64,000 nucleotides of DNA. It comes from CAWGUU01 sp963825765 (lineage in GTDB: Bacteria; Actinomycetota; Acidimicrobiia; Acidimicrobiales; AC-14). The notes beneath the pieces are model-generated. The model ran no database searches. It saw only the letters and a list, made by a program, of their open reading frames with translations, and was not told where the DNA came from. The position numbers were made by a program, and so were the translations under genes. Where the stretch lies: contig CAWGUU010000014.1 in the NCBI GenBank assembly GCA_963825765.1, positions 186,001 through 250,000 on the forward strand, written 5' to 3'. Of the stretch, positions 26,057-34,879 are shown piece after piece. Each line of letters opens with the position of its first letter. Position 1 is the first letter of the stretch.

Positions 26057-26653
26057 TCACCGGGACGCCCGGCAACGGGGCGGCGTGCGGGCCACGGCCA
26101 CCACGTGCACCTCGACCGCCCCCGCCGCCCGCAGCGCGCGCGCCGCCGAGGTCACCGTGGCGCCGCTGGTGATCACGTCGTCGACGACGAGGACGCACTG
26201 TGGCGACGGCCGGATCGGGTCGAACGAGGGACCGCTACGGCGGGCGGCGAGGGGCTGGCCGGTCTGGACGGGACCAGGCCGGCGCGTGAGCAGCGACCTC
26301 GCCGGCACCCGCAGAAGGCGGGCCACCGAGCGGGCCAGGAGCTCGGCCTGGTCGAAGCCCCGCCGACGACGGCGGGCCGTGGTGGTGGGCGCCCACGTGA
26401 CGGCGTCGAGCGCGACCGGCGGGGCGAGGGCGGCCAGGGCCCGGGCGAGGAAGGCGAGCGACGAGCGGGCGTTGCGGTACTTGAACCGGGCCACCAGCTC
26501 CCGGCCGGTGTCCTCGTAGGCGAGGAAGGCGGCGCAGGAGTCGACCCCCGGCGGCACCGGCAGCGCCGGCGCCCGCCGAAGCGAGGCCGCACACGCCGGG
26601 CACGGCGCGGCCCCTGTGGCGCCGCACACCGGGCACGTCAGAGGCAGGAACAC
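26057..26653 (-). CDS. comF: ComF family phosphoribosyltransferase
   Basis: A protein of 198 residues with an N-terminal double CxxC zinc knuckle (CPVCGATGAAPCPACAASL) and the body FKYRNARSSLAFLARALAAL. The PRPP-binding loop is CVLVVDDVITSGATVTSAAR. ComF proteins take part in DNA uptake in naturally competent species; elsewhere the role is unclear. GTG 26653 puts the zinc knuckle at the N-terminus, as in the family; the open frame further upstream is not conserved-looking. comF next to hpf and secA is a widely conserved order. Confidence 0.88.
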   Translation of the reverse strand: MFLPLTCPVCGATGAAPCPACAASLRRAPALPVPPGVDSCAAFLAYEDTGRELVARFKYRNARSSLAFLARALAALAPPVALDAVTWAPTTTARRRRRGFDQAELLARSVARLLRVPARSLLTRRPGPVQTGQPLAARRSGPSFDPIRPSPQCVLVVDDVITSGATVTSAARALRAAGAVEVHVVAVARTPPRCRASR

Positions 26654-26779
26654 GGGAGCCGAAGCTACCGAGTGGGTGCGACAGCGGGCCCGACCCCGGC
26701 CCGGCCCGGCGAACTGGGGCGGCCTACCCGCGCCTGGCGCGGTTGAGTCGCCCCGGTTCGGTGGGGGGTTGGCGCCCAG

Positions 26780-26853
26780 CCCCGCTTCACCCAACTGGTG
26801 ACACAGAACCGCGTGTGGCGCGGTTTCGTGGCACCAGTTCGGCGAGGGCGGGG
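26780..26853. terminator. Large nested hairpin between ahcY and comF
   Basis: From outside in: CCCCGC/GCGGGG, then AACTGGTG/CACCAGTT (26793-26800 with 26832-26839), CAC/GTG, and AACCGCG/CGCGGTT (26807-26813 with 26819-26825) round a TGTGG loop. Only small, nearly symmetric bulges interrupt it. It starts just downstream of the ahcY stop and most likely ends that operon. Confidence 0.65.
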
Positions 26854-26859
26854 GGTGGT

Positions 26860-28128
26860 CTAGGTCCCTACCGTCCAGCTCGTGAGGTACTCGACCTGGG
26901 CGGGGGTGAGGACGTCGAGCTGGACGCCCATGCTGTCGAGCTTGAGGCGGGCGATCTCGGCGTCGATGTCGGCCGGCACGTCGTACACCTTGGGCTCCAG
27001 GCCGGCGCGCTGGCCCAGGACCCACTCGGCGCAGAGGGCCTGGTTGGCGAAGCTCATGTCCATGACCGCCGCGGGGTGGCCCTCGGCCGCGCCCAGGTTG
27101 ACCAGGCGGCCCTCGGCCACCACCAGGATCCGCTTGCCGTGGTAGTCGAACTCCTCCACCGACACCCGGGCCTGGCGGCGCCCGTCGGACGCTTCGGCCA
27201 GCGCCGTCAGGTCGATCTCGATGTCGAAGTGGCCGGAGTTGGCGAGGATGGCGCCGTCCTTCATGGCCTCGAAGTGCTCGGACCGCAGCACGTCGCGGTC
27301 GCCGGTGACGGTGATGAAGATGTCGCCCTCCCTCGCGGCCTCGATCATCGGCAGGACGCGGAAGCCGTCCATGACCGCCTCGAGCGCCCGCAGCGGGTCG
27401 ACCTCGGTGACGACGACCTGGGCGCCCATGCCCCGGGCCCGGCTCGACACGCCCTTGCCGCAGTACCCGTAGCCGGCCACGACGATGACCTTGCCGGCCA
27501 GCAGCACGTTGGTGGCCCTGATGATGCCGTCGAGGGTGGACTGGCCGGTGCCGTAGCGGTTGTCGAACATGTGCTTGGTGTTGGCGTCGTTGACGGCCAC
27601 GATCGGGAACTTCAGGGCCTTGTCGGCCTCCATCGCCCGGAGCCGGATGACGCCGGTGGTGGTCTCCTCGGTGCCGGCCAGGACCTCGCCCACCTGGTCG
27701 GGGCGCTCACGGTGCAGTCGTGACACCAGGTCGCAGCCGTCGTCCATCGTCAGGCGGGGGTGCGCGTCGAGCACGGCGTCGATGTGGCGGAAGTAGGTCT
27801 CGGTGTCCTCGCCCTTGATGGCGTAGGTGGCGATCCCCTCGTCCAGCGCCAGCGAGGCGGCGACGTCGTCCTGGGTGGACAGGGGGTTCGACGCGCAGTT
27901 GACGACGGTGGCGCCGCCGGCCTTGAGCGTCCGGAACAGGTTGGCCGTCTCGGTGGTGACGTGCAGGCAGGCGCCGATCACCACGCCGTCGAGGGGGCGT
28001 TCCTTGGCGAAGCGCTCGCGGATGCTGGCCAGCACCGGCATGTGGCTGTCGGCCCAGGCGATGCGCTGGCGGCCCAGGGCAGCCAGTTCGGGGTCCGCGA
28101 TGTCGTAGTCCCCATTGGACAATGTCAT
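26860..28128 (-). CDS. ahcY: Adenosylhomocysteinase
   Basis: Splits S-adenosylhomocysteine into adenosine and homocysteine, relieving product inhibition of methyltransferases. The 422-residue product has TTETANLFRTLKAGGATVVN, CASNPLSTQDDVAASL, AVNDANTKHMFDNRYGTGQS and the NAD loop VVAGYGYCGKGVSSRARGMG. The insert found in eukaryotic and many proteobacterial forms is absent. ATG 28128 follows GGAAGGA. The gene begins 1 bp after the PGI/PMI stop, so it shares an operon with the sugar-phosphate genes upstream. Confidence 0.95.
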   Translation of the reverse strand: MTLSNGDYDIADPELAALGRQRIAWADSHMPVLASIRERFAKERPLDGVVIGACLHVTTETANLFRTLKAGGATVVNCASNPLSTQDDVAASLALDEGIATYAIKGEDTETYFRHIDAVLDAHPRLTMDDGCDLVSRLHRERPDQVGEVLAGTEETTTGVIRLRAMEADKALKFPIVAVNDANTKHMFDNRYGTGQSTLDGIIRATNVLLAGKVIVVAGYGYCGKGVSSRARGMGAQVVVTEVDPLRALEAVMDGFRVLPMIEAAREGDIFITVTGDRDVLRSEHFEAMKDGAILANSGHFDIEIDLTALAEASDGRRQARVSVEEFDYHGKRILVVAEGRLVNLGAAEGHPAAVMDMSFANQALCAEWVLGQRAGLEPKVYDVPADIDAEIARLKLDSMGVQLDVLTPAQVEYLTSWTVGT

Positions 28129-28129
28129 G

Positions 28130-29203
28130 TCAGATTCCTTCCGGTGTGCCGTCGCCCGCCGAAGTGGCCAAGGCGCGTTTGACGTCTTCCTGGACCGGGA
28201 TCGGTCCGGGGTCGATACCCTCCTGCATGGCAAGGTTGATGGCGGTGACGCCCCCCACCAGGATGAGGTCGAGCAGCTGGGCCAGCTCGCCCTCGCCTTC
28301 GGCCGCCAGCTCCTCGATGCCGGCGACGACCTCGTCGAGCACCTGGTAGGTGAGGTCGAAGCGCTGCATCACCTGGGGGTGCTCGAAGTCGTGCCGCAGC
28401 CCGACGAGGGTGATGATCTGCCTGGTGACGTCGCCGTGCTGGCCCCACCCCGAGAGCTCGTTGTGGCACAGCTCGGGCTGGGTGTTCCAGAAGGCGGGCA
28501 CCTTGGCGTTCTCGTTCAGGTCGGTCTTCCATCGGTAGGCGGCGGCCGCGCCCAGGGGCCCGCCGCCGTAGATGAGGGGGATGGTGCGGCCGATGGCCCG
28601 GGCCATGGCCTCGGCCGGGTTGCCGGGCTTCAAGAGCTGGTCGCGGCGGATATTCAGCTGCTCGATGGCCGACTCGATCCACGACCGGGCGCCGGGGAAC
28701 AGGCCCATGTCCTCGAGGACGACGAGCGGCGGGACGGCCAACGCCCCGAGGGCGGCGCGGGGCTGCGGGATGCCTCCGCCGACCCGGACGACCGGCACCT
28801 CCCACGACTCCGCCAGCCGGGCCAGCTCCCCGCCCAGGGCGGTGACGGCAACGACCTTGGCCCCGGCCAGGGCGGACTCGGTGACCGCCTCGATCGTCTC
28901 CTCGGTGTCGCCGGAGAACGAGATGGCGAACACCAGCGAGCCGTCGCCCACGAATGCGGGGACCTGGTAGCTGCGCACCACGGTGATGGGGACCGGCAGG
29001 AACGCGCCCGCCGACGCCACCAGGACGTCGCCCGCCGCCGCGCTCCCGCCCATGCCCAGCACGACCACGTTCTCGATGGCGGCGCGGTCGGGAAGTCCGT
29101 CGAGGCCCGACGACGCCGCCAGCGACTCGGCCAGCTGCTCGGGCATGGACAGCACCGCGTCGAGGACGCCCTGGCTGTCGAGGCCCACGCCCGTCGCGGT
29201 CAT
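28130..29203 (-). CDS. Bifunctional phosphoglucose/phosphomannose isomerase
   Basis: A double-SIS-domain isomerase of 357 residues. Family marks: VVLGMGGSAAAGDVL, the SIS motif AISFSGDTEETIEAV, and the C-terminal WNTQPELCHNELSGW that carries catalytic residues. These enzymes interconvert glucose-6-P or mannose-6-P with fructose-6-P. Next to phosphomannomutase, it probably feeds GDP-mannose synthesis for envelope glycans. Its start overlaps the Trm112-like stop (ATGA). Confidence 0.9.
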   Translation of the reverse strand: MTATGVGLDSQGVLDAVLSMPEQLAESLAASSGLDGLPDRAAIENVVVLGMGGSAAAGDVLVASAGAFLPVPITVVRSYQVPAFVGDGSLVFAISFSGDTEETIEAVTESALAGAKVVAVTALGGELARLAESWEVPVVRVGGGIPQPRAALGALAVPPLVVLEDMGLFPGARSWIESAIEQLNIRRDQLLKPGNPAEAMARAIGRTIPLIYGGGPLGAAAAYRWKTDLNENAKVPAFWNTQPELCHNELSGWGQHGDVTRQIITLVGLRHDFEHPQVMQRFDLTYQVLDEVVAGIEELAAEGEGELAQLLDLILVGGVTAINLAMQEGIDPGPIPVQEDVKRALATSAGDGTPEGI

Positions 29204-29511
29204 GCCTCGCCCCCTGTCTCGTCGCCCGGCGTCTGGTCGCCCGACGCCTGGTCGCCCGATGTCTGGTCGCCCGATGTATTGGTGAACGTCGGCTCGATGC
29301 CGTCGGCCTCGGCCTTGGCCGTGAGCCTCCCGTGCTCGGCGTCGTCGACCGTCTCGGCCTCGTCGATGAGCATGATGGGGATGCCGTCACGCACCGCGTA
29401 GCGGCGGTGCAGGCGGGGGTTGTAGAGGCTGTCCTCGTCGGCGAAGTACAGCAGGGGGCCGCGGTCCTCCGGGCACGCCAGTATCTCGAGCAGCCGGGAA
29501 TCCAGACCCAT
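29200..29511 (-). CDS. Trm112-like (UPF0434/YcaR) protein with repeat tail
   Basis: A small protein of 103 residues. The core MGLDSRLLEILACPEDRGPL, then HRRYAVRDGIPIMLIDEAE, is the Trm112/YcaR fold, which in other systems supports methyltransferases. Only one of the usual cysteines is visible (ACPED). The C-terminal 25 residues are low-complexity SGDQ-type pentapeptides from a 15-bp repeat (29215-29274). It overlaps both neighbours (TGATG with phosphomannomutase, ATGA with the isomerase), so the three are co-translated. Confidence 0.8.
   Translation of the reverse strand: MGLDSRLLEILACPEDRGPLLYFADEDSLYNPRLHRRYAVRDGIPIMLIDEAETVDDAEHGRLTAKAEADGIEPTFTNTSGDQTSGDQASGDQTPGDETGGEA
29211..29275 (-). 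repeat. 15-bp repeats in the Trm112-like gene tail
   Basis: About four imperfect copies of a 15-bp unit (plus strand GTCGCCCGATGTCTG and variants) encode SGDQT, SGDQA, SGDQT and PGDET at the C-terminus. Confidence 0.85.
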
Positions 29512-30869
29512 CAGATCTTGCCTTTCATGAGAGCGAGGACCTCGTCGACGTGGGCCCGGCAGGACTCGTCGTCGGCGGCCTCGAGGTTGAGGCGCAGCAC
29601 GGGCTCGGTGTTCGACGGCCGGACGTTGAACCACCAGTCCCCCAGGTCGACGGTGAGGCCGTCGGTGCGATCCAGGTCGGCCCCGGAGTATGTGTCGGCG
29701 ATGCCGTCGATCACGGCGTGGGGGTCGTCGTCCACGGGGACGTTGATCTCCCCGGAGTCGGAATAGCGCTCGAAGGGCTTGCGCAGCTCCGACAGCGGCT
29801 CGCCGGCCTCCGACAGCAGCTGCATCACGACCATCGAGGCGATCAATCCCGAGTCGGCCCGGTAGTTGTCGAGAAAGTAATAGTGGCCGCTGTGCTCGCC
29901 GCCGAAGATGGCGCCGGTGTCGGCCATGACCGCCTTGATGAACGAGTGGCCCACCCTGGTGCGGATCGCCTTGCCTCCGCGCTCCTCGACGATCTCGGGC
30001 AGGGCCTTGGAGCAGATCAGGTTGTAGAGGATGGTCGCGCCGGGGGTCCTGTCCAGCAGCGCCGCCGCGACCATCGTGGCGGTGGTCGAGCCGGACACCG
30101 GCTGGGCCTTGTCGTCCACGAGGAACACGCGGTCGGCGTCGCCGTCGAACGCCAGGCCGACGTCGGCGCCGGTCTCGAGCACGCGGGCCTGGAGGTCCTT
30201 CAGGTTTTCGGCCTCGATGGGGTTGGGCGGGTGGTTGGGGAATGTGCCGTCGAGCTCGGCGTACATCATCTCCAGGTCGAAGGGGAGGTCGCCGAAGACC
30301 TCGGGCACCACCAGCCCGCCCATGCCGTTGCCGGCGTCGGCGATCACCCTGAGCGGCCGGAGCTTGGACAGGTCGATGAAGGAACGGACGTGCTCGGCGA
30401 ACTCACCGAGCAGGTCGAGGGAGGTCACGGTGCCCCGCTTGGTGTCCCCTGCATCGCCAGGCTCGGTGCCGGCGCCGGCCTCGACCATGGCCTGGATCTC
30501 GCCCAGTCCGGTGTCCTGGCCGACGGGCCGGGCACCGGACAGGCACAGCTTGATCCCGTTGTATTCCGCAGGGTTGTGGGACGCGGTGAACATGGCGGCG
30601 GGGGCGTCGAGGGAGCCGGCCGCGAAGTACACGAGGTCGCTGGAGATGAGCCCGAGGTCGACCACGTCGACGCCTTCGGCGGTGACTCCGTCGGCGAAAG
30701 CGGCGGACAGGGCCGCCCCCGACGCCCGCATGTCACGGCCCATCAGGATGCGCGGCGCACCGGTGAAACGGGCGAACGCCACCCCCACCGACCGGGCCAC
30801 CGACGGGTCGAGTTGGTCGGGCACGATGCCGCGAATGTCGTAGGCCTTGAAGATCGCGGCAATCGTCAT
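29511..30869 (-). CDS. manB: Phosphomannomutase/phosphoglucomutase
   Basis: An alpha-D-phosphohexomutase of 452 residues that moves the phosphate between C6 and C1 of mannose or glucose. The N-terminus is FKAYDIRGIVPDQLD. The phosphoserine loop is TASHNPAEYNGIKL, the metal loop is LAFDGDADRVFLVD, the sugar loop is GGEHSGHYYF, and the phosphate-binding site is VRPSNTEPVLRL. It heads the operon mutase, Trm112-like, isomerase, ahcY. Only 26 bp separate its ATG from that of the divergent glycosyltransferase. Confidence 0.93.
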   Translation of the reverse strand: MTIAAIFKAYDIRGIVPDQLDPSVARSVGVAFARFTGAPRILMGRDMRASGAALSAAFADGVTAEGVDVVDLGLISSDLVYFAAGSLDAPAAMFTASHNPAEYNGIKLCLSGARPVGQDTGLGEIQAMVEAGAGTEPGDAGDTKRGTVTSLDLLGEFAEHVRSFIDLSKLRPLRVIADAGNGMGGLVVPEVFGDLPFDLEMMYAELDGTFPNHPPNPIEAENLKDLQARVLETGADVGLAFDGDADRVFLVDDKAQPVSGSTTATMVAAALLDRTPGATILYNLICSKALPEIVEERGGKAIRTRVGHSFIKAVMADTGAIFGGEHSGHYYFLDNYRADSGLIASMVVMQLLSEAGEPLSELRKPFERYSDSGEINVPVDDDPHAVIDGIADTYSGADLDRTDGLTVDLGDWWFNVRPSNTEPVLRLNLEAADDESCRAHVDEVLALMKGKI

Positions 30870-30895
30870 CGGGCAACCAATGTAGTTGGGGCAGG

Positions 30896-31621
30896 ATGAG
30901 GACCTTGATCTCGGTGGTCATGCCCGCCCACGACGAGGAGGACTTCCTCGCCGCCTCGGTCGAAGAGGTGGTGCTGGGCCTTCGGGGACGGCGTGATTTC
31001 GAGGTGGTGGTGGTCGAGAACGGCTCGTCGGACGCCACCGCCGCGGTCGGGGCGAAGCTGGTCGGCCGTTTCCCCGAGGTCCACTGCATCTCGCTGCCCC
31101 AGGCGGACTACGGGGCCGCGCTCCGCCAGGGCTTCCTGGCGGCCACCGGGCAGTCGGTGGTGATCTTCGACGTCGACTACTACGACCTGGGGTTCCTCGA
31201 CCAGGCCCTCGCTGTGCTCGAGCGACCCGGTGGTCCCGCCATCGTGGTCGGCAGCAAGCGGGGCCCCGGCGCGAGGGACACCCGAGGATGGAGCCGCCGG
31301 CTCGTCACCTGGGTGTTCTCCAGGACCCTGCACCTCGGCTTCGGGCTCGGCGTGTCCGACACGCACGGGATGAAGGTCCTGCGCCGGCAGGAGATGGTGG
31401 CCCTGGTGGAGGGGTCGAAGTTCGGCACCGACCTGTTCGACACCGAGCTGGTGATCCGGGCCGAGCGGGCCGGCCTCCGGGTGGAGGAGCTGCCGGTGCT
31501 GGTGGAGGAGCGACGGCCGTCGCGCACGTCGATCGCCCGCCGCATCCCCCGCTCCCTGGTCGGCCTCGCCCGGCTGCGGGTAGTGCTGTGGCGGGAGCGC
31601 GAGACATCGAAGGCCGACTGA
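30896..31621 (+). CDS. Family 2 glycosyltransferase
   Basis: A GT-A fold transferase of 241 residues: ISVVMPAHDEEDFLAASVEE, VVVENGSSDATAAVGAKL, and DVDYYD in place of the usual DxD. The layout resembles dolichol/polyprenyl-phosphate mannose synthases without a membrane tail. No transmembrane helix is seen. It is divergent from phosphomannomutase and next to lipid-linked sugar genes, so a role in polyprenyl-phosphate sugar synthesis is likely but not shown. Confidence 0.82.
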   Translation: MRTLISVVMPAHDEEDFLAASVEEVVLGLRGRRDFEVVVVENGSSDATAAVGAKLVGRFPEVHCISLPQADYGAALRQGFLAATGQSVVIFDVDYYDLGFLDQALAVLERPGGPAIVVGSKRGPGARDTRGWSRRLVTWVFSRTLHLGFGLGVSDTHGMKVLRRQEMVALVEGSKFGTDLFDTELVIRAERAGLRVEELPVLVEERRPSRTSIARRIPRSLVGLARLRVVLWRERETSKAD

Positions 31622-31662
31622 CCGAACTGTCCGGCCGGCTTCGGCGGGAGATGGGCTAGCGG

Positions 31663-33162
31663 CTAACCGGCCACCTCGTCGGGCTTCTTGTCCTTCTCCT
31701 CGTGGTAGACGGCCTCGACGTTGACGTTCCAGATGTCGTGGGGCGGGTCGGCGCCGAGGATGTTCCGCACCGAGAGCATGGCCGTGTACATCGAGTGGTC
31801 CTGGTTGTTGTAGCGGTGCATCCCGTTGCGCCCGACAGGGAACACGTTGGGCGTGTTGGCCTGGATCCAGTCCCGGAGGGTCTTCACGTTGGCCTTGTAG
31901 GAAGCGTCGTACATCGGGTACGCCTTGGGCATCCGCACCACGTAGCCGGACTCGACCTTCGACGGGTCGACCAGCCCGAGGACGCCGAGCTCCTTCTTCC
32001 CCAGCTCGACGAGGTCGGCGTCGGCCATTCTCCAGAGGTCGTCGCCCTCGAACACGAAATACTCCAGCCCGAGGCACGTCCGGCCCTCCTTCACCAGATA
32101 CGGCGACCAGGAGCCGAAGTTCTGGATACGGCCGAGACGGACGTCGGGCGAGTGCACGTAGATCCAGTTGTCGGGAAAGCCGCAGGACTCGGGAACCACC
32201 AGCGCGATGGTGAGGAAGTCGCGGTAGTGCAGGCCGTCGGCGGCGGCGAGGACCTCGGCCGGCGGGGGCGGGTCCATGATCTTGAGCAGTGTCGAGATCG
32301 GCATCGACGAGATCACGTGGCTGGCCGGGTGGCGACTGCTCGGCGTCGACACGGCGACGGCCCTGCCCCCCGCGTGGTGGACGGCAGTGACGGGTGACTC
32401 CATCTCCACCTTCGTGCCCCTCTCCTCCACCTTCTCCCGGCACCGCTCCCACATCATCCCGGGCCCGTATTTCGGGTACTGGAACTCCTCGATGAGGCTG
32501 GTGATCTCCTTCTGGTTCCGGCTGGGCAGGATGGCGTTCGTGACGGCCTTCATCAGGGACAGGTTCTTGATGCGCTGGGCCGCCCAGTCGGCCTGGATCT
32601 CGGTGGCCGGCACCCCCCACAGCTTCTCGGTGTAGGTCTTGAAGAAGATGCGGTACAGCCGGTAGCCGAAGCGGGCGGCGGTCCAGCCCTCGAACGTCGT
32701 CTGGTCCTTCGGCGGCCGCACCCGGGCCCACCCGTAGGACGCGACGCAACGCACCGACTCGACCACGCCGAGGCTCTTGAGCGCGTTCCCGGGCTTGAGC
32801 GGGTAGTCGAAGAACTTGCCGTTGTAGAAGATCCGGCTCATCCGGGGCCGGAGGAGGAACTCGTCGTCGGTGAGGATCTCGTGCCAGACGTCCTCGACCG
32901 CCTGCACCTTGGTGAAGAACCGGTGGCCGCCGATGTCGAATCGCCAGCCGTCGCGCTGGGCGGTCTGGGCGATGCCGCCGACCACCGAGTCGGCCTCGAG
33001 GATGGTGGCGGTACGGCCGCTCTTGGCCAACTCCCACGCCGCGGTGAGCCCGGCCGGGCCGGCACCGATGATGACGATCTCGAGCTCGTCCGGCGCTACC
33101 AGTTCGTCCGGCGCTTCTGGGACTGGGTCAGGCTGTGGGTCGGTCGACTGCTCGGGTGACAC
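31663..33162 (-). CDS. FAD-dependent oxidoreductase, UDP-galactopyranose mutase-like
   Basis: A flavoprotein of 499 residues. The Rossmann fingerprint IVIIGAGPAGLTAAWELAKS, an FAD phrase GGIAQTAQRDGWRFDIGGHR, and TYTEKLWGVPATEIQADWAA are visible; the C-terminus closes with VGRNGMHRYNNQDHSMYTAM. This group of NAD(P)/FAD proteins is related to protoporphyrinogen oxidase and UDP-galactopyranose mutase. It occurs in polysaccharide clusters. The substrate is unknown; the setting suggests a nucleotide- or lipid-linked sugar. Confidence 0.82.
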   Translation of the reverse strand: MSPEQSTDPQPDPVPEAPDELVAPDELEIVIIGAGPAGLTAAWELAKSGRTATILEADSVVGGIAQTAQRDGWRFDIGGHRFFTKVQAVEDVWHEILTDDEFLLRPRMSRIFYNGKFFDYPLKPGNALKSLGVVESVRCVASYGWARVRPPKDQTTFEGWTAARFGYRLYRIFFKTYTEKLWGVPATEIQADWAAQRIKNLSLMKAVTNAILPSRNQKEITSLIEEFQYPKYGPGMMWERCREKVEERGTKVEMESPVTAVHHAGGRAVAVSTPSSRHPASHVISSMPISTLLKIMDPPPPAEVLAAADGLHYRDFLTIALVVPESCGFPDNWIYVHSPDVRLGRIQNFGSWSPYLVKEGRTCLGLEYFVFEGDDLWRMADADLVELGKKELGVLGLVDPSKVESGYVVRMPKAYPMYDASYKANVKTLRDWIQANTPNVFPVGRNGMHRYNNQDHSMYTAMLSVRNILGADPPHDIWNVNVEAVYHEEKDKKPDEVAG

Positions 33163-33189
33163 CGATCGGCTCCTTTGTCGGCGTCGACC

Positions 33190-34854
33190 CTATCGGTGCG
33201 GGTAGAGGGCCAAACCCGGCCGCTCGAAGTTCGTGGTCGAGACCTTGACCAGCCGCACGTCGGCGCCCCGGGCCCGGCGCAGCTCGTCCATCATGAGCTG
33301 GCACTTCACTCCGAACGTGCGGTAGCTCGGCGCCCACACCACCCACACGTCGTGGTCGGGGCCGGCCCGGTCCAGCACCATCCGGGCGAAGTCGGCGGGC
33401 TGCGACGCCTCGACCGCCGCCTCGTATCCGATCCAGTCGACGAACTCCGGTGGGGTGCCCCGGGGATAGGTGAGCTGTACGAGCCCGTCGTCATCCAGGA
33501 GCCGGCTCACTCCCGGCCCGAGCTGGTCGGGGCAGTACGCGACGACGTCGCCGGGCCGGGCCCGCTCCCGCAGGACCTCGGCCACCGCGCCCGCCGACGT
33601 GCGGTCGCCGGCGGCGAAGGGGATCGACACGGCGAACCCCAGCACCACCGCCAGGCCGAGGGCCCAGGGGCCGACCCGGCTGGGCGCCAGGACGGCGTAG
33701 CCCAGGCCCGCGATGAGGACGACGAGGGGGAAGACCACTGCCGCGTAGCGCACGGCGAAGGCGGCCCCGGTGGCCCGTCCGACGGCCACGCCGGCGGCGA
33801 GGGTGACGACCGCCAGCAGCGCCAGCGCCCGCCCGGGCGGCCTTCCCCGCAGGTCCAGCCCCACCATCCCGGCCACCGCAGGCAGGCCGAAGATGCCCAG
33901 GACCACGAGGGCGTAGACCAGCAGTCCGAGGGGCAGCGACAGGTCGGGCACGCCGGCGGCGAACTGGAACACGACGTCGAAGGGCACGCGAGGCGGCGGC
34001 AGGCGACCCCACGGAGTGCCGGTGTTGGCCGCCTGGTAGAGGAAGTCCGGGATCCAGGGGAGGAACAGCAAGGAGCCGGCGGCGATGGCCAGCAGTGCCT
34101 GGACGGCGCCGGCGCGGCGCGCCTGGACGGCACTGTCGGCGCCGGCGGGGGGGGTGTGGCCGCCGGCGGTGTCGGCCCGGTGGGTGTGATCGCCCCGGCG
34201 ACGGGCCCGCAGCGCCCGGACGACGAGGGACCCGACGACGGTCGCCACCAGGAAGAACGACCAGTAGTGGGTCAGCAGCAGGGCGCCGGTGATTCCCGCG
34301 ACGAGGATCGAGGCCACCGGCGATCGTCGCTCGAGGACGGCGTCGAGGGCCAGGAAGCCGCCAAGCACCAGCACGATGACCAGCGAGTACATCCGGGTCT
34401 CGGTGGCGTAGCGGATGGCGAACGGCGACGAGGCGAGGAGCAGCAGGGCGCCCCATGCCGTCTGGCGCCCGCCGATGCGGCGGCCCGCCAGCCAGGCGAG
34501 AGGGAGGGCGGCCACCGCCAGCAGCCCCGAGAAGGCCCGGACCGCGACGTCGCCGTCGCCGAACACGGACATCCACGCATGGAGGGCGAGGTAGTAGAGC
34601 GGCGGTGAGCCGTCGTGGCGGAGTGCCTCGGACATCTCTCCCAGCGGCAGCCGGGCGATGTTGACGGTGAGGGCCTCGTCCAGCCACAGGTGGGCCACGG
34701 TGGCGAACCGGGCGACGACGGCCAGCACCAGGGCGAGGCCGACCGCCACCGCCAGAGCCCGGCCGGCGGGGCGGCCGCTGGAGGGCGCGGCGGCAGGATC
34801 CGCGTCGGGGGTCGGGGCGGACGGCGCCGGCAGGCGAAGATCGTCGAGGGTCAA
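33190..34854 (-). CDS. GT-C family glycosyltransferase, ArnT/PMT-like
   Basis: A membrane protein of about 554 residues with about ten helices. The first loop carries the GT-C signature WLDEALTVNIARLPLGEMSE, with the acidic residue that would bind the lipid-linked sugar, and HDGSPPLYYLALHAW. The C-terminal soluble part begins after the last helix (RTSAGAVAEVLRERARPGDV). It is likely to move a mannose- or arabinose-like sugar outside the membrane. The start is uncertain: TTG 34854 (TTG ACC CTC GAC) is the first codon after the upstream stop that fits; no ribosome binding site is clear. Confidence 0.8.
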   Translation of the reverse strand: MTLDDLRLPAPSAPTPDADPAAAPSSGRPAGRALAVAVGLALVLAVVARFATVAHLWLDEALTVNIARLPLGEMSEALRHDGSPPLYYLALHAWMSVFGDGDVAVRAFSGLLAVAALPLAWLAGRRIGGRQTAWGALLLLASSPFAIRYATETRMYSLVIVLVLGGFLALDAVLERRSPVASILVAGITGALLLTHYWSFFLVATVVGSLVVRALRARRRGDHTHRADTAGGHTPPAGADSAVQARRAGAVQALLAIAAGSLLFLPWIPDFLYQAANTGTPWGRLPPPRVPFDVVFQFAAGVPDLSLPLGLLVYALVVLGIFGLPAVAGMVGLDLRGRPPGRALALLAVVTLAAGVAVGRATGAAFAVRYAAVVFPLVVLIAGLGYAVLAPSRVGPWALGLAVVLGFAVSIPFAAGDRTSAGAVAEVLRERARPGDVVAYCPDQLGPGVSRLLDDDGLVQLTYPRGTPPEFVDWIGYEAAVEASQPADFARMVLDRAGPDHDVWVVWAPSYRTFGVKCQLMMDELRRARGADVRLVKVSTTNFERPGLALYPHR

Positions 34855-34879
34855 CGGGGTCGGCGGGCGACCAGGCGGA

